DNA of 64,000 nt from Acidobacteriaceae bacterium (GTDB lineage Bacteria > Acidobacteriota > Terriglobia > Terriglobales > Acidobacteriaceae): assembly GCA_003134995.1 (NCBI GenBank), contig PLDC01000006.1:30146-94145 (forward strand), in the 5' to 3' direction. This document shows positions 25,711-34,586 of this stretch, piece after piece (positions within the stretch are counted from its first letter, which is position 1; every line of letters starts with the position of its first letter). Made by a program: the position numbers and the translations under genes. Under the pieces are notes generated by a model. The model was not told where the DNA came from and searched no databases. It saw only the letters and a program-made list of their open reading frames with translations.

Positions 25711-26475
25711 ATGATTTGTCCGTTCTGCTCCGGCTATACGCCCGCAGTGTGGAACTCATTCGCAACCAATCAGGATGAGTTAGGGCGAATAGGCAACCTG
25801 TTTCAACAATTGCCAAGCGTCCAGCTACCTACCGCTCCTGCGGTGCTCCACCTTCAAGTACAGGTCCAGTGGTCACGCTGCCAGAATGAACAATGTCGGG
25901 AGTATATCGTGCGAGTCGCGCGGATCGTTACAGGCAAAACGCCACCGGAGTCCGAGACCTGGTTTGCAGTACCCAAGCATAAAGCTCCGCCTGCGATTGA
26001 TCTCACATTAGTTCCAGCACCAATGAGGGAAGATTACCTTCAGGCATACGTCATCTTGGATGATGCCCCGCGAATGTCTGCGGTTCTCTCGCGCCGCATT
26101 CTCTCCGATCTCTTGAAGAAATACGACAATGCAAATAACTTTGGGACTGCTGCGCGCATCGACAAATTTGCGAACAATTCGCAGCATCCATCGCGATTGA
26201 GGGACAATCTTCATTACCTTCGGGAAATCGCCGATTTCGGCGCTCACACCCAAGTCGCTAAGGCTACAGTCGAGACTGACACAATACCCTCAGACGTGTG
26301 CTGGGAGGACGTGATTATAAATGCGTCGAAAGAGGAAGCGGAATGGACACTAAAAGTGGTTGGCGACTTGTTCGACTATTTCATAATTGCCCCAGAGAAA
26401 GACAAACTCTTACGAGCGGAATTTGACAAAAAGATTGAGGCTGCTGGGCGCAAGAAACTATCTCCCGCAGTGTGA
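25711..26475 (+). CDS. DUF4145 domain protein
   Basis: The protein has 254 residues. An N-terminal zinc-binding-like part (MICPFCSG, then SRCQNEQC) precedes the DUF4145 helical region (APRMSAVLSRRILSDLL and HYLREIADFGAH). The ATG at 25711 follows an AGGAAGA site; the frame is open upstream. DUF4145 proteins are often found near restriction or other defence genes and in mobile regions. Here the neighbour is the transposase, so it is likely cargo. The function is unknown. Confidence 0.75.
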   Translation: MICPFCSGYTPAVWNSFATNQDELGRIGNLFQQLPSVQLPTAPAVLHLQVQVQWSRCQNEQCREYIVRVARIVTGKTPPESETWFAVPKHKAPPAIDLTLVPAPMREDYLQAYVILDDAPRMSAVLSRRILSDLLKKYDNANNFGTAARIDKFANNSQHPSRLRDNLHYLREIADFGAHTQVAKATVETDTIPSDVCWEDVIINASKEEAEWTLKVVGDLFDYFIIAPEKDKLLRAEFDKKIEAAGRKKLSPAV

Positions 26476-26874
26476 GGGTTATTTCAACAAGTACCTATTC
26501 CCGTCTGACCTTGCGCCCAAAATTGAATCACGTAATGATGGTCGAGGCCATGACGGTTGGGTCAGCTCACATCGTTGTGCAACCAAAGTAGTCGCTCCCC
26601 CGCTTTTTGTCGCCTAAGTTCTTTGACATCAAGATTTTGCCCGTAACTTGTTGCAGCCCATAGATAAAAACGCATTTTGCCGCTAACTCCATGATTCCAA
26701 TATACCGAGGGGGAGGGGGGAGGGGGGTACCCTGAACGGGCGTACAGACCGGGCACACCCCTGACAAAACGAACTGAGCGGATTCTGACACTAGGAAGGA
26801 TTTATTTTCAGTCATCGGCCTCTGGGTTCCGCCGTTGTACGAAACTCGCCGTGCTGCTATTTTGATAAAGCTCC
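26476..26874. other. Intergenic region with a long G tract
   Basis: No gene was recognised. It marks the end of the accessory segment and carries the G-rich tract at 26709-26727. Confidence 0.5.
26709..26727 (+). repeat. Poly-G tract, possible G-quadruplex
   Basis: Runs of 5, 6 and 6 G separated by single A residues. It could form a G-quadruplex or be prone to slippage. Confidence 0.6.
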
Positions 26875-27165
26875 ATGACAGCAGACGTGCAAGCCCGGCG
26901 CTTCGTGGTTCGCGGACGTGTGCAAGGCGTAGGCTTTCGCTGGTTCGTCGAGCGCGAGGCGCACATTCTCGGAATCGCTGGCTGGGTCCGTAACAACGCC
27001 AACGGCAGCGTCGAAGTGCTGGCGCAGGGAACTCGCGATCAGCTTTCCGGTTTGCGCTCGCGCCTGCGCGAAGGCCCGCGCGCCGCCCGCGTCGATGCCG
27101 TCGAAGAAGCAGAAGCTCAACCCGCAGCCAGTATCAGTTCATTTCGCATTGAAGGAGCGTGGTAG
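26875..27165 (+). CDS. acyP: Acylphosphatase
   Basis: This 96-residue enzyme hydrolyses acyl phosphates. The signature [16 protein letters not shown] contains the phosphate-binding loop and catalytic Arg; the catalytic Asn is in [13 protein letters not shown]. The length is typical. It lies directly upstream of apt on the same strand, with the apt ribosome site inside its last codons. Confidence 0.95.
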   Translation: MTADVQARRFVVRGRVQGVGFRWFVEREAHILGIAGWVRNNANGSVEVLAQGTRDQLSGLRSRLREGPRAARVDAVEEAEAQPAASISSFRIEGAW

Positions 27166-27185
27166 ATTTGTCTTCCAACTCACGG

Positions 27186-27713
27186 ATGAATTCCGACCAG
27201 CTTAAGCAGTTGATCCGCGAAGTCCCCGACTTTCCCAGGAAGGGCATTCTCTTCTACGACATCACCACTCTGCTGAAAAACAAAGTCGGCTTCGCCACGC
27301 TCGTCGACCGGCTTTCCGAACACTATGTCGATCAGAAGATCGACCTCGTCCTCGGCATGGAAGCTCGCGGTTTTATCTTCGCTCCAGCACTGGCTTACCG
27401 CTTGAACGCGGGATTTGTTCCCGTGCGCAAGGTTGGTAAACTGCCCGCCGAAACCGTGAAGTTCGATTACGCGCTCGAGTACGGCACTAACTCGCTCGAG
27501 ATGCACAAGGACGCGATTCAGAAAGGCCAGAAAGTATTAATCGTGGACGACCTGCTCGCCACAGGAGGAACAGCTGAGGCGACAGCCAAGCTAGCCTCTC
27601 TACTAGGCGCAGAGATTGCGGGACTCGGCTTTGTGGTGGAATTAGATTTTCTGAATGGTCGGGAGAAGTTGAAAGGCTACAACGTAATGTCGCTGCTGCA
27701 CTATGACAAATGA
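27186..27713 (+). CDS. apt: Adenine phosphoribosyltransferase
   Basis: The 175-residue enzyme salvages adenine to AMP. The start [20 protein letters not shown] is family-like, and the PRPP loop is [16 protein letters not shown]. The start is uncertain: the ATG at 27186 matches the family length, but the only good ribosome site (AAGGAG, 27152-27157) fits a TTG at 27168 better, which would add six residues. It is probably co-transcribed with acyP. Confidence 0.94.
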   Translation: MNSDQLKQLIREVPDFPRKGILFYDITTLLKNKVGFATLVDRLSEHYVDQKIDLVLGMEARGFIFAPALAYRLNAGFVPVRKVGKLPAETVKFDYALEYGTNSLEMHKDAIQKGQKVLIVDDLLATGGTAEATAKLASLLGAEIAGLGFVVELDFLNGREKLKGYNVMSLLHYDK

Positions 27714-27760
27714 CAAATAGCAACGACAGATCGTTAGTGTTCGCTCATCCACGCTAACGC

Positions 27761-27970
27761 TTACTTCCAGTAACGGAAAACCATCTCGCCGATGCCAAAC
27801 CACACACTGCCGCTGACAACGGTGGCAAACGTCAGCCCCATCATCGCGTTCCAATTGATCTTGGGCAGTTCAAGGCCGGGACGAACCTTGGGATCGTAAG
27901 CCAGCCACTCGGTTAGCGCATCGTGCGTGCCAGATTGGGGGGAAAGCTGCAATCTGTTCATCATCTGCAC
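27761..27970 (-). CDS. Small single-pass membrane protein
   Basis: The protein has 69 residues: a soluble N-terminal part (TEWLAYDPKVRPGLELPKI) and one C-terminal membrane segment (GLTFATVVSGSVWFGIGEMV). No family was recognised. It converges on apt with a 47-bp gap. Other ATG codons two and three codons later are possible starts. Confidence 0.6.
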   Translation of the reverse strand: MQMMNRLQLSPQSGTHDALTEWLAYDPKVRPGLELPKINWNAMMGLTFATVVSGSVWFGIGEMVFRYWK

Positions 27971-28209
27971 CTCGGACTCAAACCTTGCAAATGGCTTGCC
28001 ATGTTCCGCCCCCTTGCAACTATCAGATAATGAGATGTCTTTAACGGCTAAAGGGGTTTACGCTATTTGTGACTGCGTCAAAATTCCCGGAACACCACGT
28101 TGTTTGGGCTGGTTTCCTCAATTTAACACAACCCGGTAATTCCTTACTGAGTACTCTCTTCGCCGTATGTTCCGTAGCATCCACACTTACGAAGAGTGTC
28201 CGCCCGTTG

Positions 28210-28467
28210 TCAGACTTCTTCCAGTAACAACTTCGAGTCCTTGGCCAGATAACCTTTGCGCCGGAACCAATCTTCCATGGCCGCGCAAAGTTGATCGAGT
28301 GGGACGTGGTTGCCGATTTCCATGCGCCCGTCGGCGACCGGCATTGTGTCGTCAAACAGGCTGGCATTGGTGAAGTTGCGCATGGAGAAGCTGTCCAGCC
28401 ATTTCAGCGGACAAGGAATCTTCTGCTGGTGGTCTTCGTACTCAACGCGAATCTTGCGCGCGAACAT
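28210..28467 (-). CDS. Hypothetical protein, 85 residues
   Basis: It is a soluble protein with balanced composition (PCPLKWLDSFSMRNFTNASL, then MEDWFRRKGYLAKDS). It has no signal peptide and no known domain. The coherent amino-acid pattern on this strand supports coding. Confidence 0.5.
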   Translation of the reverse strand: MFARKIRVEYEDHQQKIPCPLKWLDSFSMRNFTNASLFDDTMPVADGRMEIGNHVPLDQLCAAMEDWFRRKGYLAKDSKLLLEEV

Positions 28468-28549
28468 GACTTGATTTAAACACAGACACAGCGGGCAGGA
28501 TGCAGCAGTTGGAATGGGTGCAACTTGGTTTACGCGTCGGGTCGTTGAG

Positions 28550-28600
28550 CGGGAGATCCTTCGCTCCGCCTGAAAAGCGGCTGCGCTCAGGATGACAATG
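28550..28600. repeat. REP-like element, CATCCTGAGCG family
   Basis: GAGATCCTTCGCTCCGCCTG, then a GCGGCTGCGCTCAGGATGAC segment: the inverted form of the element at 20331-20540. Confidence 0.65.
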
Positions 28601-28635
28601 CCGTAAATGGAGACAAGCGGCTTGAACTCAGATGG

Positions 28636-28992
28636 CTAGGCTGGAACTTGGGCCTGCATTGCCGCGACCGCCGCGTCGAGATGCGCCAGCGTTTCGTCGG
28701 AGGTGAGCGAAAACATCTCGCGGCCCAATCCCTCGCCGGTTTCGAGAGCAGTCTTCAGATAGTGACCGGCGATTTCGATGGCGAGAGAGTCTGTGATGGA
28801 CTTGCCGGTGCGCTTCTTGTACTCCACCCACGCAGGATGCGGAAGAGCTACCGCGACCGTTTTTCCATCGACTAGAAACTTTACGTCGACGGCATCGGCG
28901 TGGCGCGTGGCAATGGCGACGATCAGCGATTGATAGACGCAGTGAACCGGCTTCCTGGTCCAGCGGTCGTGGGCAGTGAAGTCGTCAAACAT
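28636..28992 (-). CDS. Hypothetical protein, 118 residues
   Basis: It starts MFDDFTAHDRWTRKPVHCVY, is soluble, and has a beta-rich middle (DVKFLVDGKTVAVALPHPAW) and helices at the C-terminus (LAHLDAAVAAMQAQ). The ATG at 28992 was chosen over the open frame upstream, which is unlike protein. No family was recognised. It lies just downstream of the TetR gene on the same strand and may be co-transcribed. Confidence 0.6.
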   Translation of the reverse strand: MFDDFTAHDRWTRKPVHCVYQSLIVAIATRHADAVDVKFLVDGKTVAVALPHPAWVEYKKRTGKSITDSLAIEIAGHYLKTALETGEGLGREMFSLTSDETLAHLDAAVAAMQAQVPA

Positions 28993-29069
28993 GGCTAGCC
29001 AAACTATAGCGGACGAGCAGGATCCGGGCAAATCGCCGGACCGGCCCCGAACTAGACAATCACAAACTC

Positions 29070-29651
29070 TCACGCCAGCGCTTCGAATGCCGCAATGATT
29101 ACGTCTTCGGTTACAAGTTCTGGAGTTTGAAAATAGGTGAAGAGCAAGCCGGTGATCAAAGCGTCGAGCACACGAACAAATTTTTCCGACGGCATGGGCA
29201 GTTGTTTCGCCGGTACGAACTTGAGTAGTCCTTTCGCCATGCGGCGATAGATAGCCGCGTTCTGCGTTGTCAGGCGAGCCCGCATTGCCTCGTGCGTGAG
29301 GGCATAGAGTTGAAACGCGGTCGCGGCGGCAGCCTGATCTCGACGCGCCAGCGCCTCCTTCGCAACCGTTTTTCCCAGGATGCGCATTTGTTGCTTGAGA
29401 ATGGCGCCGCGCACAAATGGGGGAATGATCGGCTTCCAGCGAGCTTCAATCAGAACCAGGAAGAGTTCCTCTTTGTTCTTGAAGTTGCCGTAGACTGCAC
29501 CTCGAGTCATTCCGGCGCGCGCGGCAATCTCTTCCAGCGATGCGCGGTCGTAGCCTTTTTCGCCGATAACGGCTGCAGTCGCTGCTATGAGTTTCGCTCT
29601 TGTGCGGGCGCGCTTGCCACCTCCATCACGAAGAAGCATGGTCTTATTCAT
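29070..29651 (-). CDS. TetR family transcriptional regulator
   Basis: The protein has 193 residues. The TetR N-terminal helix-turn-helix is clear (LIAATAAVIGEKGYDRASL, then EEIAARAGMTRGAVYGNFKN). The ligand-binding domain is unassigned. It diverges from an alpha/beta hydrolase gene across twin ATACA-N4-TGTAT sites. A TATAAT (29662-29667) overlaps an upstream ATG at 29663, so the ATG at 29651 is the more likely start. It probably represses itself and the hydrolase. Confidence 0.92.
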   Translation of the reverse strand: MNKTMLLRDGGGKRARTRAKLIAATAAVIGEKGYDRASLEEIAARAGMTRGAVYGNFKNKEELFLVLIEARWKPIIPPFVRGAILKQQMRILGKTVAKEALARRDQAAAATAFQLYALTHEAMRARLTTQNAAIYRRMAKGLLKFVPAKQLPMPSEKFVRVLDALITGLLFTYFQTPELVTEDVIIAAFEALA

Positions 29652-29678
29652 TTGTTTCGGCATTATATTCCTAATAAT

Positions 29679-29709
29679 ATACAGACTTGTATTTTATACA
29701 CGGATGTAT
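29679..29709. promoter_or_regulatory. Twin operator between tetR-type gene and hydrolase
   Basis: Two perfect inverted repeats of the form ATACA-N4-TGTAT lie at 29679-29692 and 29696-29709, centres 17 bp apart. They sit exactly between the divergent genes and overlap both likely promoters (TATAAT at 29662-29667 on the minus strand, TATTAT at 29707-29712 on the plus strand). Confidence 0.75.
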
Positions 29710-29724
29710 TATTTAGATCTACTT

Positions 29725-30711
29725 ATGTCCCTTTGGCAATGGAGTCTCGGCCTCGCGTTTCTGTGTGGCCTTTTCCTGCTCGCAGCGGGAAATGTCTACC
29801 AGAGAATCGGCGAACGGAGAGACAGGCGTCGCAATCCTTTGCCCGGTCGGATGGTTTCCGTCGGAGACCACAAACTGCAACTGCTTTGCAAAGGGAACGT
29901 CGCGCCGACCGTATTGATCGAGCAAGGGGCAGGCGAGCCCTCGTGGCTTTGGTGGCCGGTGCAGGACCAAGTGGCAAAGTTCGCAAGCGTTTGCACCTAC
30001 GATCGTGCGGGTTACGGCTGGAGCCAATCTGTTCCAGCGGGACGGACCATCGCGCAACGCGCCGAAGAACTTCACGCGCTTTTGTCCAACGCAGGCATCC
30101 CGGGACCTTACATTCTGGTGGCACACTCCTACGGCGGCCTGATCGTGCGATACTTTGCACGCAAATATCCCGAGCAGACTGCGGGACTCGTATTCGTGGA
30201 TACGCCCGACGAGGCGACCATCTTCCGGCCAGAGGTTCTCAAGTTCTATGCCCGGGTTCGATTGGTGACTAAAGCCGTTGAGTTCGCGACGCGTTTCGGG
30301 CTGGTGCGCTTGTTGGTAACCTGCTTTCCGTCCCTCCATGCTGGCTTTCCGTTTTTGCGCGCTGAAGAATATGCGGCCGCCGCCGACGATCTGGCCTCGT
30401 TAGAGCGCGAGGAACTATCGATGAGAAACTCAGGTCTCCCGGCGAGCCTGGGGGCGCGCCCGCTGGTGGTGCTCACCCACGGCCAGCCTTTTCCGGGACC
30501 TTTTTCCGTTCTCGAAAAGGGATGGAGCGAGGGGCAAACGCGTCTGGCCGCGTTATCGACAAATAGCTTATTGATTGTGGCGAAGAATAGTAATCACATG
30601 ATTGAACTGGATGAGCCTGACCTTGTCGTGGAAGCAATCCGCCGTGTTCATGCCGCGGTCCGCGGTCACGGCCGGATTGCGGATGATGGGAACGGGACAC
30701 TTTCCGCTTGA
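29725..30711 (+). CDS. Alpha/beta hydrolase, membrane-anchored
   Basis: The protein has 328 residues. The N-terminal membrane helix (WSLGLAFLCGLFLLAAG) is followed by an alpha/beta hydrolase fold: the oxyanion region EQGAGEPSW, the nucleophile Ser in VAHSYGGLI, an acid in the VDTPDEAT region and a late His in NSNHMIEL. It resembles esterases and lactonase-like hydrolases; the substrate is unknown. The ATG at 29725 was preferred because the one at 29704 lies inside an operator half-site. Control by the divergent TetR protein is likely. Confidence 0.85.
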   Translation: MSLWQWSLGLAFLCGLFLLAAGNVYQRIGERRDRRRNPLPGRMVSVGDHKLQLLCKGNVAPTVLIEQGAGEPSWLWWPVQDQVAKFASVCTYDRAGYGWSQSVPAGRTIAQRAEELHALLSNAGIPGPYILVAHSYGGLIVRYFARKYPEQTAGLVFVDTPDEATIFRPEVLKFYARVRLVTKAVEFATRFGLVRLLVTCFPSLHAGFPFLRAEEYAAAADDLASLEREELSMRNSGLPASLGARPLVVLTHGQPFPGPFSVLEKGWSEGQTRLAALSTNSLLIVAKNSNHMIELDEPDLVVEAIRRVHAAVRGHGRIADDGNGTLSA

Positions 30712-30739
30712 CGCAGTAATCCGCCGCACTGGCGTCGGC

Positions 30740-31081
30740 CTAGCCTCCTGCAATCGCCCCGATAATGAGAAGCGGTTCTTTTCCCGATGCAACTGCCTCG
30801 GGTAGCGGCGCGTCCGGCGACTCGTGCGAAAGATCCTCCTGGCAGGCGAAGAAGCGCAGAAATGGCCGGCGCTGCAGGGTCACGTGATCGCGGATCGTGC
30901 CGCGCAACATGGGATACGCGGCCTCGAGTGCGTCGAGCGTTGATCGCAGTGTGACCGGGCCTTCGATGCTAAGCGTCAACTCGCTGCCGGTGTGCGTCAG
31001 CGTTCGCAGATGCTGCGGGAGCACGATTCGGATCGTCGATACGGATTTACTACCCATGGATACGGATTGGCCGGAACTCAC
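30740..31081 (-). CDS. MoaD/ThiS-like ubiquitin-fold protein
   Basis: The protein has 113 residues. It has a beta-grasp pattern with [27 protein letters not shown] and the C-terminal Gly-Gly (IGAIAGG) needed for activation as a sulfur carrier. The GTG at 31081 has an AGAGG site just upstream. No molybdopterin or thiamine genes are nearby. The BNR-repeat gene 1.7 kb upstream on the same strand is a plausible partner, separated here by a GloVer gene. Confidence 0.82.
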   Translation of the reverse strand: MSSGQSVSMGSKSVSTIRIVLPQHLRTLTHTGSELTLSIEGPVTLRSTLDALEAAYPMLRGTIRDHVTLQRRPFLRFFACQEDLSHESPDAPLPEAVASGKEPLLIIGAIAGG

Positions 31082-31266
31082 GCAGAAGCCTCTGGGGCAA
31101 TCCTGATTTTCCCTACAGTAAACTCCCTAGCCGCATCAGCAGAGCTACGGATACCCAGTTTCTTGTCAGTCAGCCATTTTAGCCTTTTGCGATTTTTGTT
31201 GCGTTGCACGTGAGCCATGCCGGGCCTACAGTTAGCGGAATTTTCTGAGCGCGCCAATCGATCCGG

Positions 31267-32619
31267 CTAGGGCGTAATTTCAAACACGACGCCGCCTGTG
31301 CCTGTGATCGTCCCTCCCTCTAAGGTCGTGCCAAACACGTTCCCGGCCGAGTCAACCAGCACTCCGGCTTCGGGGAAAATGCCATAGCGAGTTCCGCTCG
31401 AACTCTGATTCGAGAAAGCGAAGAGCGTTTTTTCCTTCCACGCGCCGGTCGTACTCGGCGAGAGTTCATAAACATTTCCGTAGCCGGTGCCACCGTATAC
31501 GGTTGTACCGTACAGGTTGCCCGCGGAGTCGAGTGTAACGCTGGAATAAGCATCGTCGCCGTCGATGAAAGTTTCACCCGCAACGGCATTGGCTCCGAAG
31601 ACATGAAGAACAGTTTCGGTCCATGCTCCGGAGGAATTCGGCGAAAGCCTGAAGACTGTCCCGAAGCCACCGTAGCCGTAATACTTCACGTTGCCCCCGC
31701 TACTGGTCGCGCCGTAGAGGTTACCTGCGCCGTCAATTGCCATACGGCCATGGGGCAGCGCGCCGTCGAAGCCGTCAAAGGTCAAGATGACGTTGTAGGT
31801 CCACGTCCCGGAGGAATTGGGCGAGAGCTCGAAGACGATGCCGCAGCCGTCATACTGGCCGATCAGGCAAGGCTGCTCAAGATTTCCGCCGGTAAATGTC
31901 GACCCGTATAAATTCCCCGCGCTGTCGCGAACCAGTCCGGCAGTGAGATAACGCGGGCCGGGATAGACGAAAGCCTGGAGTACGCTTTCAGTCCATCCTC
32001 CGCCGGCTACTGGCGAGAGCTCGAACACAACACCCTGCTCGCCACTTCCCCCGTCGTAGGTCGTGCCGTAGAGATTGCCGGCGGGATCGATAACCAATTG
32101 GCTGTCGGGATTTGAGCCGTCTGTTGTGCCAAGGAAGGAGTAAACAATCTTCTCGCTCCACGCGCCGCCCGACCCCGGCGATAACTCGAAGACGGAGCCG
32201 GCACCGTAGACGCCGCCGTACTGGGTGGTGCCATACAGATTGCCGGCTCCATCGAATATGAGGCCAGCTTGCGGATAGGCGCCGTCCGGCTCGCCGGTAA
32301 ACTGCCAAAGCTCGGTTCTGGTCCAACTGCCTCCTGGAGTCTTAGTGAGCTTGAAGACAGTTCCGCAACCCTCAGGATAGGTGCAATTGTCGTTATAAAC
32401 TCCGCCCGCCGAAGTGGTGCCGTAGAGGTTGCCGGTTGCATCGGAAACCAGATCGCCGGTTGGCAACTGGCCATCTCCGTCAATGCCGGAGAAACTGTGA
32501 ATCACCTTGTAGCCGGATCCTTGTGCGAACGCGGGGCTGGCGGCGATCCCAAGCAGAACGAGCATGGCGCTGGCGGCCAACAGAAAATTCTGGGTGAGTG
32601 ACGACTGCACACTTTTCAT
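31267..32619 (-). CDS. GloVer (TIGR03803) seven-repeat secreted protein
   Basis: The protein has 450 residues with a signal peptide (SAMLVLLGIAASPAFAQ). Seven tandem repeats each carry a GNLYGTT-like turn and a VFELSP strand with WTET(V)L-H-F between. The first strand after the signal (GYKVIHSFSGI) supplies the piece missing from the last repeat, which ends VFEITP: a circular seven-bladed propeller is predicted. The ATG at 32619 follows a GGAGA site. It is inserted between the BNR-repeat and MoaD-like genes. The function of the family is unknown. Confidence 0.88.
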   Translation of the reverse strand: MKSVQSSLTQNFLLAASAMLVLLGIAASPAFAQGSGYKVIHSFSGIDGDGQLPTGDLVSDATGNLYGTTSAGGVYNDNCTYPEGCGTVFKLTKTPGGSWTRTELWQFTGEPDGAYPQAGLIFDGAGNLYGTTQYGGVYGAGSVFELSPGSGGAWSEKIVYSFLGTTDGSNPDSQLVIDPAGNLYGTTYDGGSGEQGVVFELSPVAGGGWTESVLQAFVYPGPRYLTAGLVRDSAGNLYGSTFTGGNLEQPCLIGQYDGCGIVFELSPNSSGTWTYNVILTFDGFDGALPHGRMAIDGAGNLYGATSSGGNVKYYGYGGFGTVFRLSPNSSGAWTETVLHVFGANAVAGETFIDGDDAYSSVTLDSAGNLYGTTVYGGTGYGNVYELSPSTTGAWKEKTLFAFSNQSSSGTRYGIFPEAGVLVDSAGNVFGTTLEGGTITGTGGVVFEITP

Positions 32620-32787
32620 GGAAGCAATCTCCTGGCGAGTGATGTTTACGACGAAGCGACAACAACCGGCGTTTATAAGCCTAATGAGGGAGGAGGGCAA
32701 ATACTAGCACATATAAAATCGAGGTGTCCACGCCCGATCCAGCGCAGACACCCTCGACTTAGTAACGCTGTGCTTTTCTTTTTCTGC

Positions 32788-33969
32788 TCACGGTAGCGTC
32801 TGCACTTCCACTGAAAGCACGGCCGGAAGATCTCTCACAATCGGAGCCCAGCTATCGCCGGCGTCGGCCGAGGCGTAGACCTGGCCGCCGCTGGTGCCGA
32901 AATACACTCCGCACTTGTCGAGCGAGTCGACGGCCATGGCGTCGCGCAGCACGTTGACATAGCAATTGCTTTGCGGCAGGCCGTTGGTCAGCGCCTCCCA
33001 CTCGTTGCCGCCGGCGCGGCTGCGAAATACCCGCAGCTTGCCATCGGGAACGAAATGCTCGGAGTCGCTCTTAATTGGAACGACATAAATCGTTTCTGGT
33101 TCGTGCGCGTGAACGTCGATGACGAATCCGAAATCGGTTGGCAGGTTGCCGCTGATTTCTTTCCAGTTCTCTCCGGCATCGTCTGAGCGCATCACGTCCC
33201 AATGCTTTTGCATGAACAGGACGCCAGGGCGCGACGGGTTCATCGCGATGTGGTGAACGCAGTGGCCGATCTCGGCATTCGGGTCAGGAATGTATTGGGA
33301 GCGCAGTCCGCGATTGATCGGCTTCCAGCTTTTGCCACCATCGTCGGTGCGGAAAGCGCCCGCGGCCGAGATCGCAATCCACATTCGCTGCGGATTGCCG
33401 GGATCGAGAATAATTGTGTGCAGGCACATGCCGCCGGCTCCGGGTTGCCACTTCGGCCCGGTGCCGTGGCCGCGCAAGCCGGAAAGTTCGTGCCAGTTCT
33501 CGCCGCCGTCTGTCGATCGGAAGATGGCGGCGTCTTCTACGCCAGCGTAAACCGTGTTGGGATCGGTGAGTGACGGCTCGAGATGCCATACCCGCTTAAA
33601 CTCCCACGGATGCTGCGTTCCGTCATACCACTGATGCGTGGTGAGCGCCTTGCCGGTCTCGTCCGACGCATCGTAGACGAACTTGTTGCTCATGGCTTTC
33701 GGTGGACCGGGCGCTGGCGGCTCTCCGGGCGGCGTTCCGGGCTGGTGCCACGTTTTGCCGCCGTCGTCAGAGCGCTGAATGATCTGCCCAAACCATCCGC
33801 TGGTTTGCGACGCATACAGGCGGTTCGGATCCGCGGGCGATCCCTTTACGTGATACATCTCCCAGCCCGCGAAATGCGGACCACTCACATCCCACTTATC
33901 GCGCTTGCCGTCTGCGGTGAGAATGAACGCGCCCTTGCGCGTCCCGACCAGTACTCGAACTTTGCTCAT
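32788..33969 (-). CDS. BNR/Asp-box repeat protein (sialidase-like propeller)
   Basis: The protein has 393 residues with no signal peptide. Five Asp-box motifs (S/T-x-D-x-G-x-x-W) are visible: [32 protein letters not shown] and SADAGDSW. These mark sialidase- or VPS10-like propellers; the family is often annotated as glycosyl hydrolase, but catalytic residues of sialidases were not identified. The N-terminus [20 protein letters not shown] is typical of the cytoplasmic subgroup. A MoaD-like protein is encoded downstream. Confidence 0.85.
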   Translation of the reverse strand: MSKVRVLVGTRKGAFILTADGKRDKWDVSGPHFAGWEMYHVKGSPADPNRLYASQTSGWFGQIIQRSDDGGKTWHQPGTPPGEPPAPGPPKAMSNKFVYDASDETGKALTTHQWYDGTQHPWEFKRVWHLEPSLTDPNTVYAGVEDAAIFRSTDGGENWHELSGLRGHGTGPKWQPGAGGMCLHTIILDPGNPQRMWIAISAAGAFRTDDGGKSWKPINRGLRSQYIPDPNAEIGHCVHHIAMNPSRPGVLFMQKHWDVMRSDDAGENWKEISGNLPTDFGFVIDVHAHEPETIYVVPIKSDSEHFVPDGKLRVFRSRAGGNEWEALTNGLPQSNCYVNVLRDAMAVDSLDKCGVYFGTSGGQVYASADAGDSWAPIVRDLPAVLSVEVQTLP

Positions 33970-34081
33970 CGTTCTCTCCTGTGGTCCTGCACTTTTTTCA
34001 CTACGCTTGAAACAATCATTTTACGCATTCTTCACTCTCTGTTTTGCAAGCCTCGCGGGCCTTCACCGAGAACGGTTGCAA

Positions 34082-34489
34082 CTACTGCGGATTCGAACTC
34101 CGCAAGGGGACCAGCGCACGCAGCCGCTGATCGCGCAAGTACAAACCCAACCACACCACGATGCCGACAATGATTGCAATGATCGGCGGTTCACCGACCC
34201 GCACGTGTGTAGCGGTTGCCCCGCCCAGGTAACCGGTAAGCAAAATGGCGCCGAGAACGGACGTGCGCGGGATTGCGTAAAGGATGACGCAAGTCAGTTC
34301 CACGATGGCAATGGGCAGTAAAGCTCTCTCTGGATAGCCGTAACGAGCGAATCCCTGCATGGCAGCGGTAGGCTTCAGCAAGCTGAACATTGGGGTGAAG
34401 GCGAACAACAAGATTGCCAGCGCGCTGAGAATCCGCCCGGTCCAGAGACTCGCCTTCGAGACAGACGCAGATTGAGTATCCGATTGCAT
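34082..34489 (-). CDS. DoxX-like membrane protein
   Basis: The protein has 135 residues and four hydrophobic helices in the DoxX-like order (TGRILSALAILLFAFTPMF, LLPIAIVELTCVILYAI, VLGAILLTGYLGGATATHV, PPIIAIIVGIVVWLGLYL). DoxX-like proteins take part in thiol and oxidative stress handling in some bacteria. It is the last gene of a probable four-gene unit behind three secreted paralogues, divergent from an HxlR regulator. Confidence 0.87.
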   Translation of the reverse strand: MQSDTQSASVSKASLWTGRILSALAILLFAFTPMFSLLKPTAAMQGFARYGYPERALLPIAIVELTCVILYAIPRTSVLGAILLTGYLGGATATHVRVGEPPIIAIIVGIVVWLGLYLRDQRLRALVPLRSSNPQ

Positions 34490-34586
34490 GCTTCCTCCTG
34501 AGTGGCGTTACGATGCGCAAAGAGTTGGATTGTTTACAGCAGTTAACTTTGCCTGGTCGATTCGTGCGCGAGATTCGGTGCCGCTG

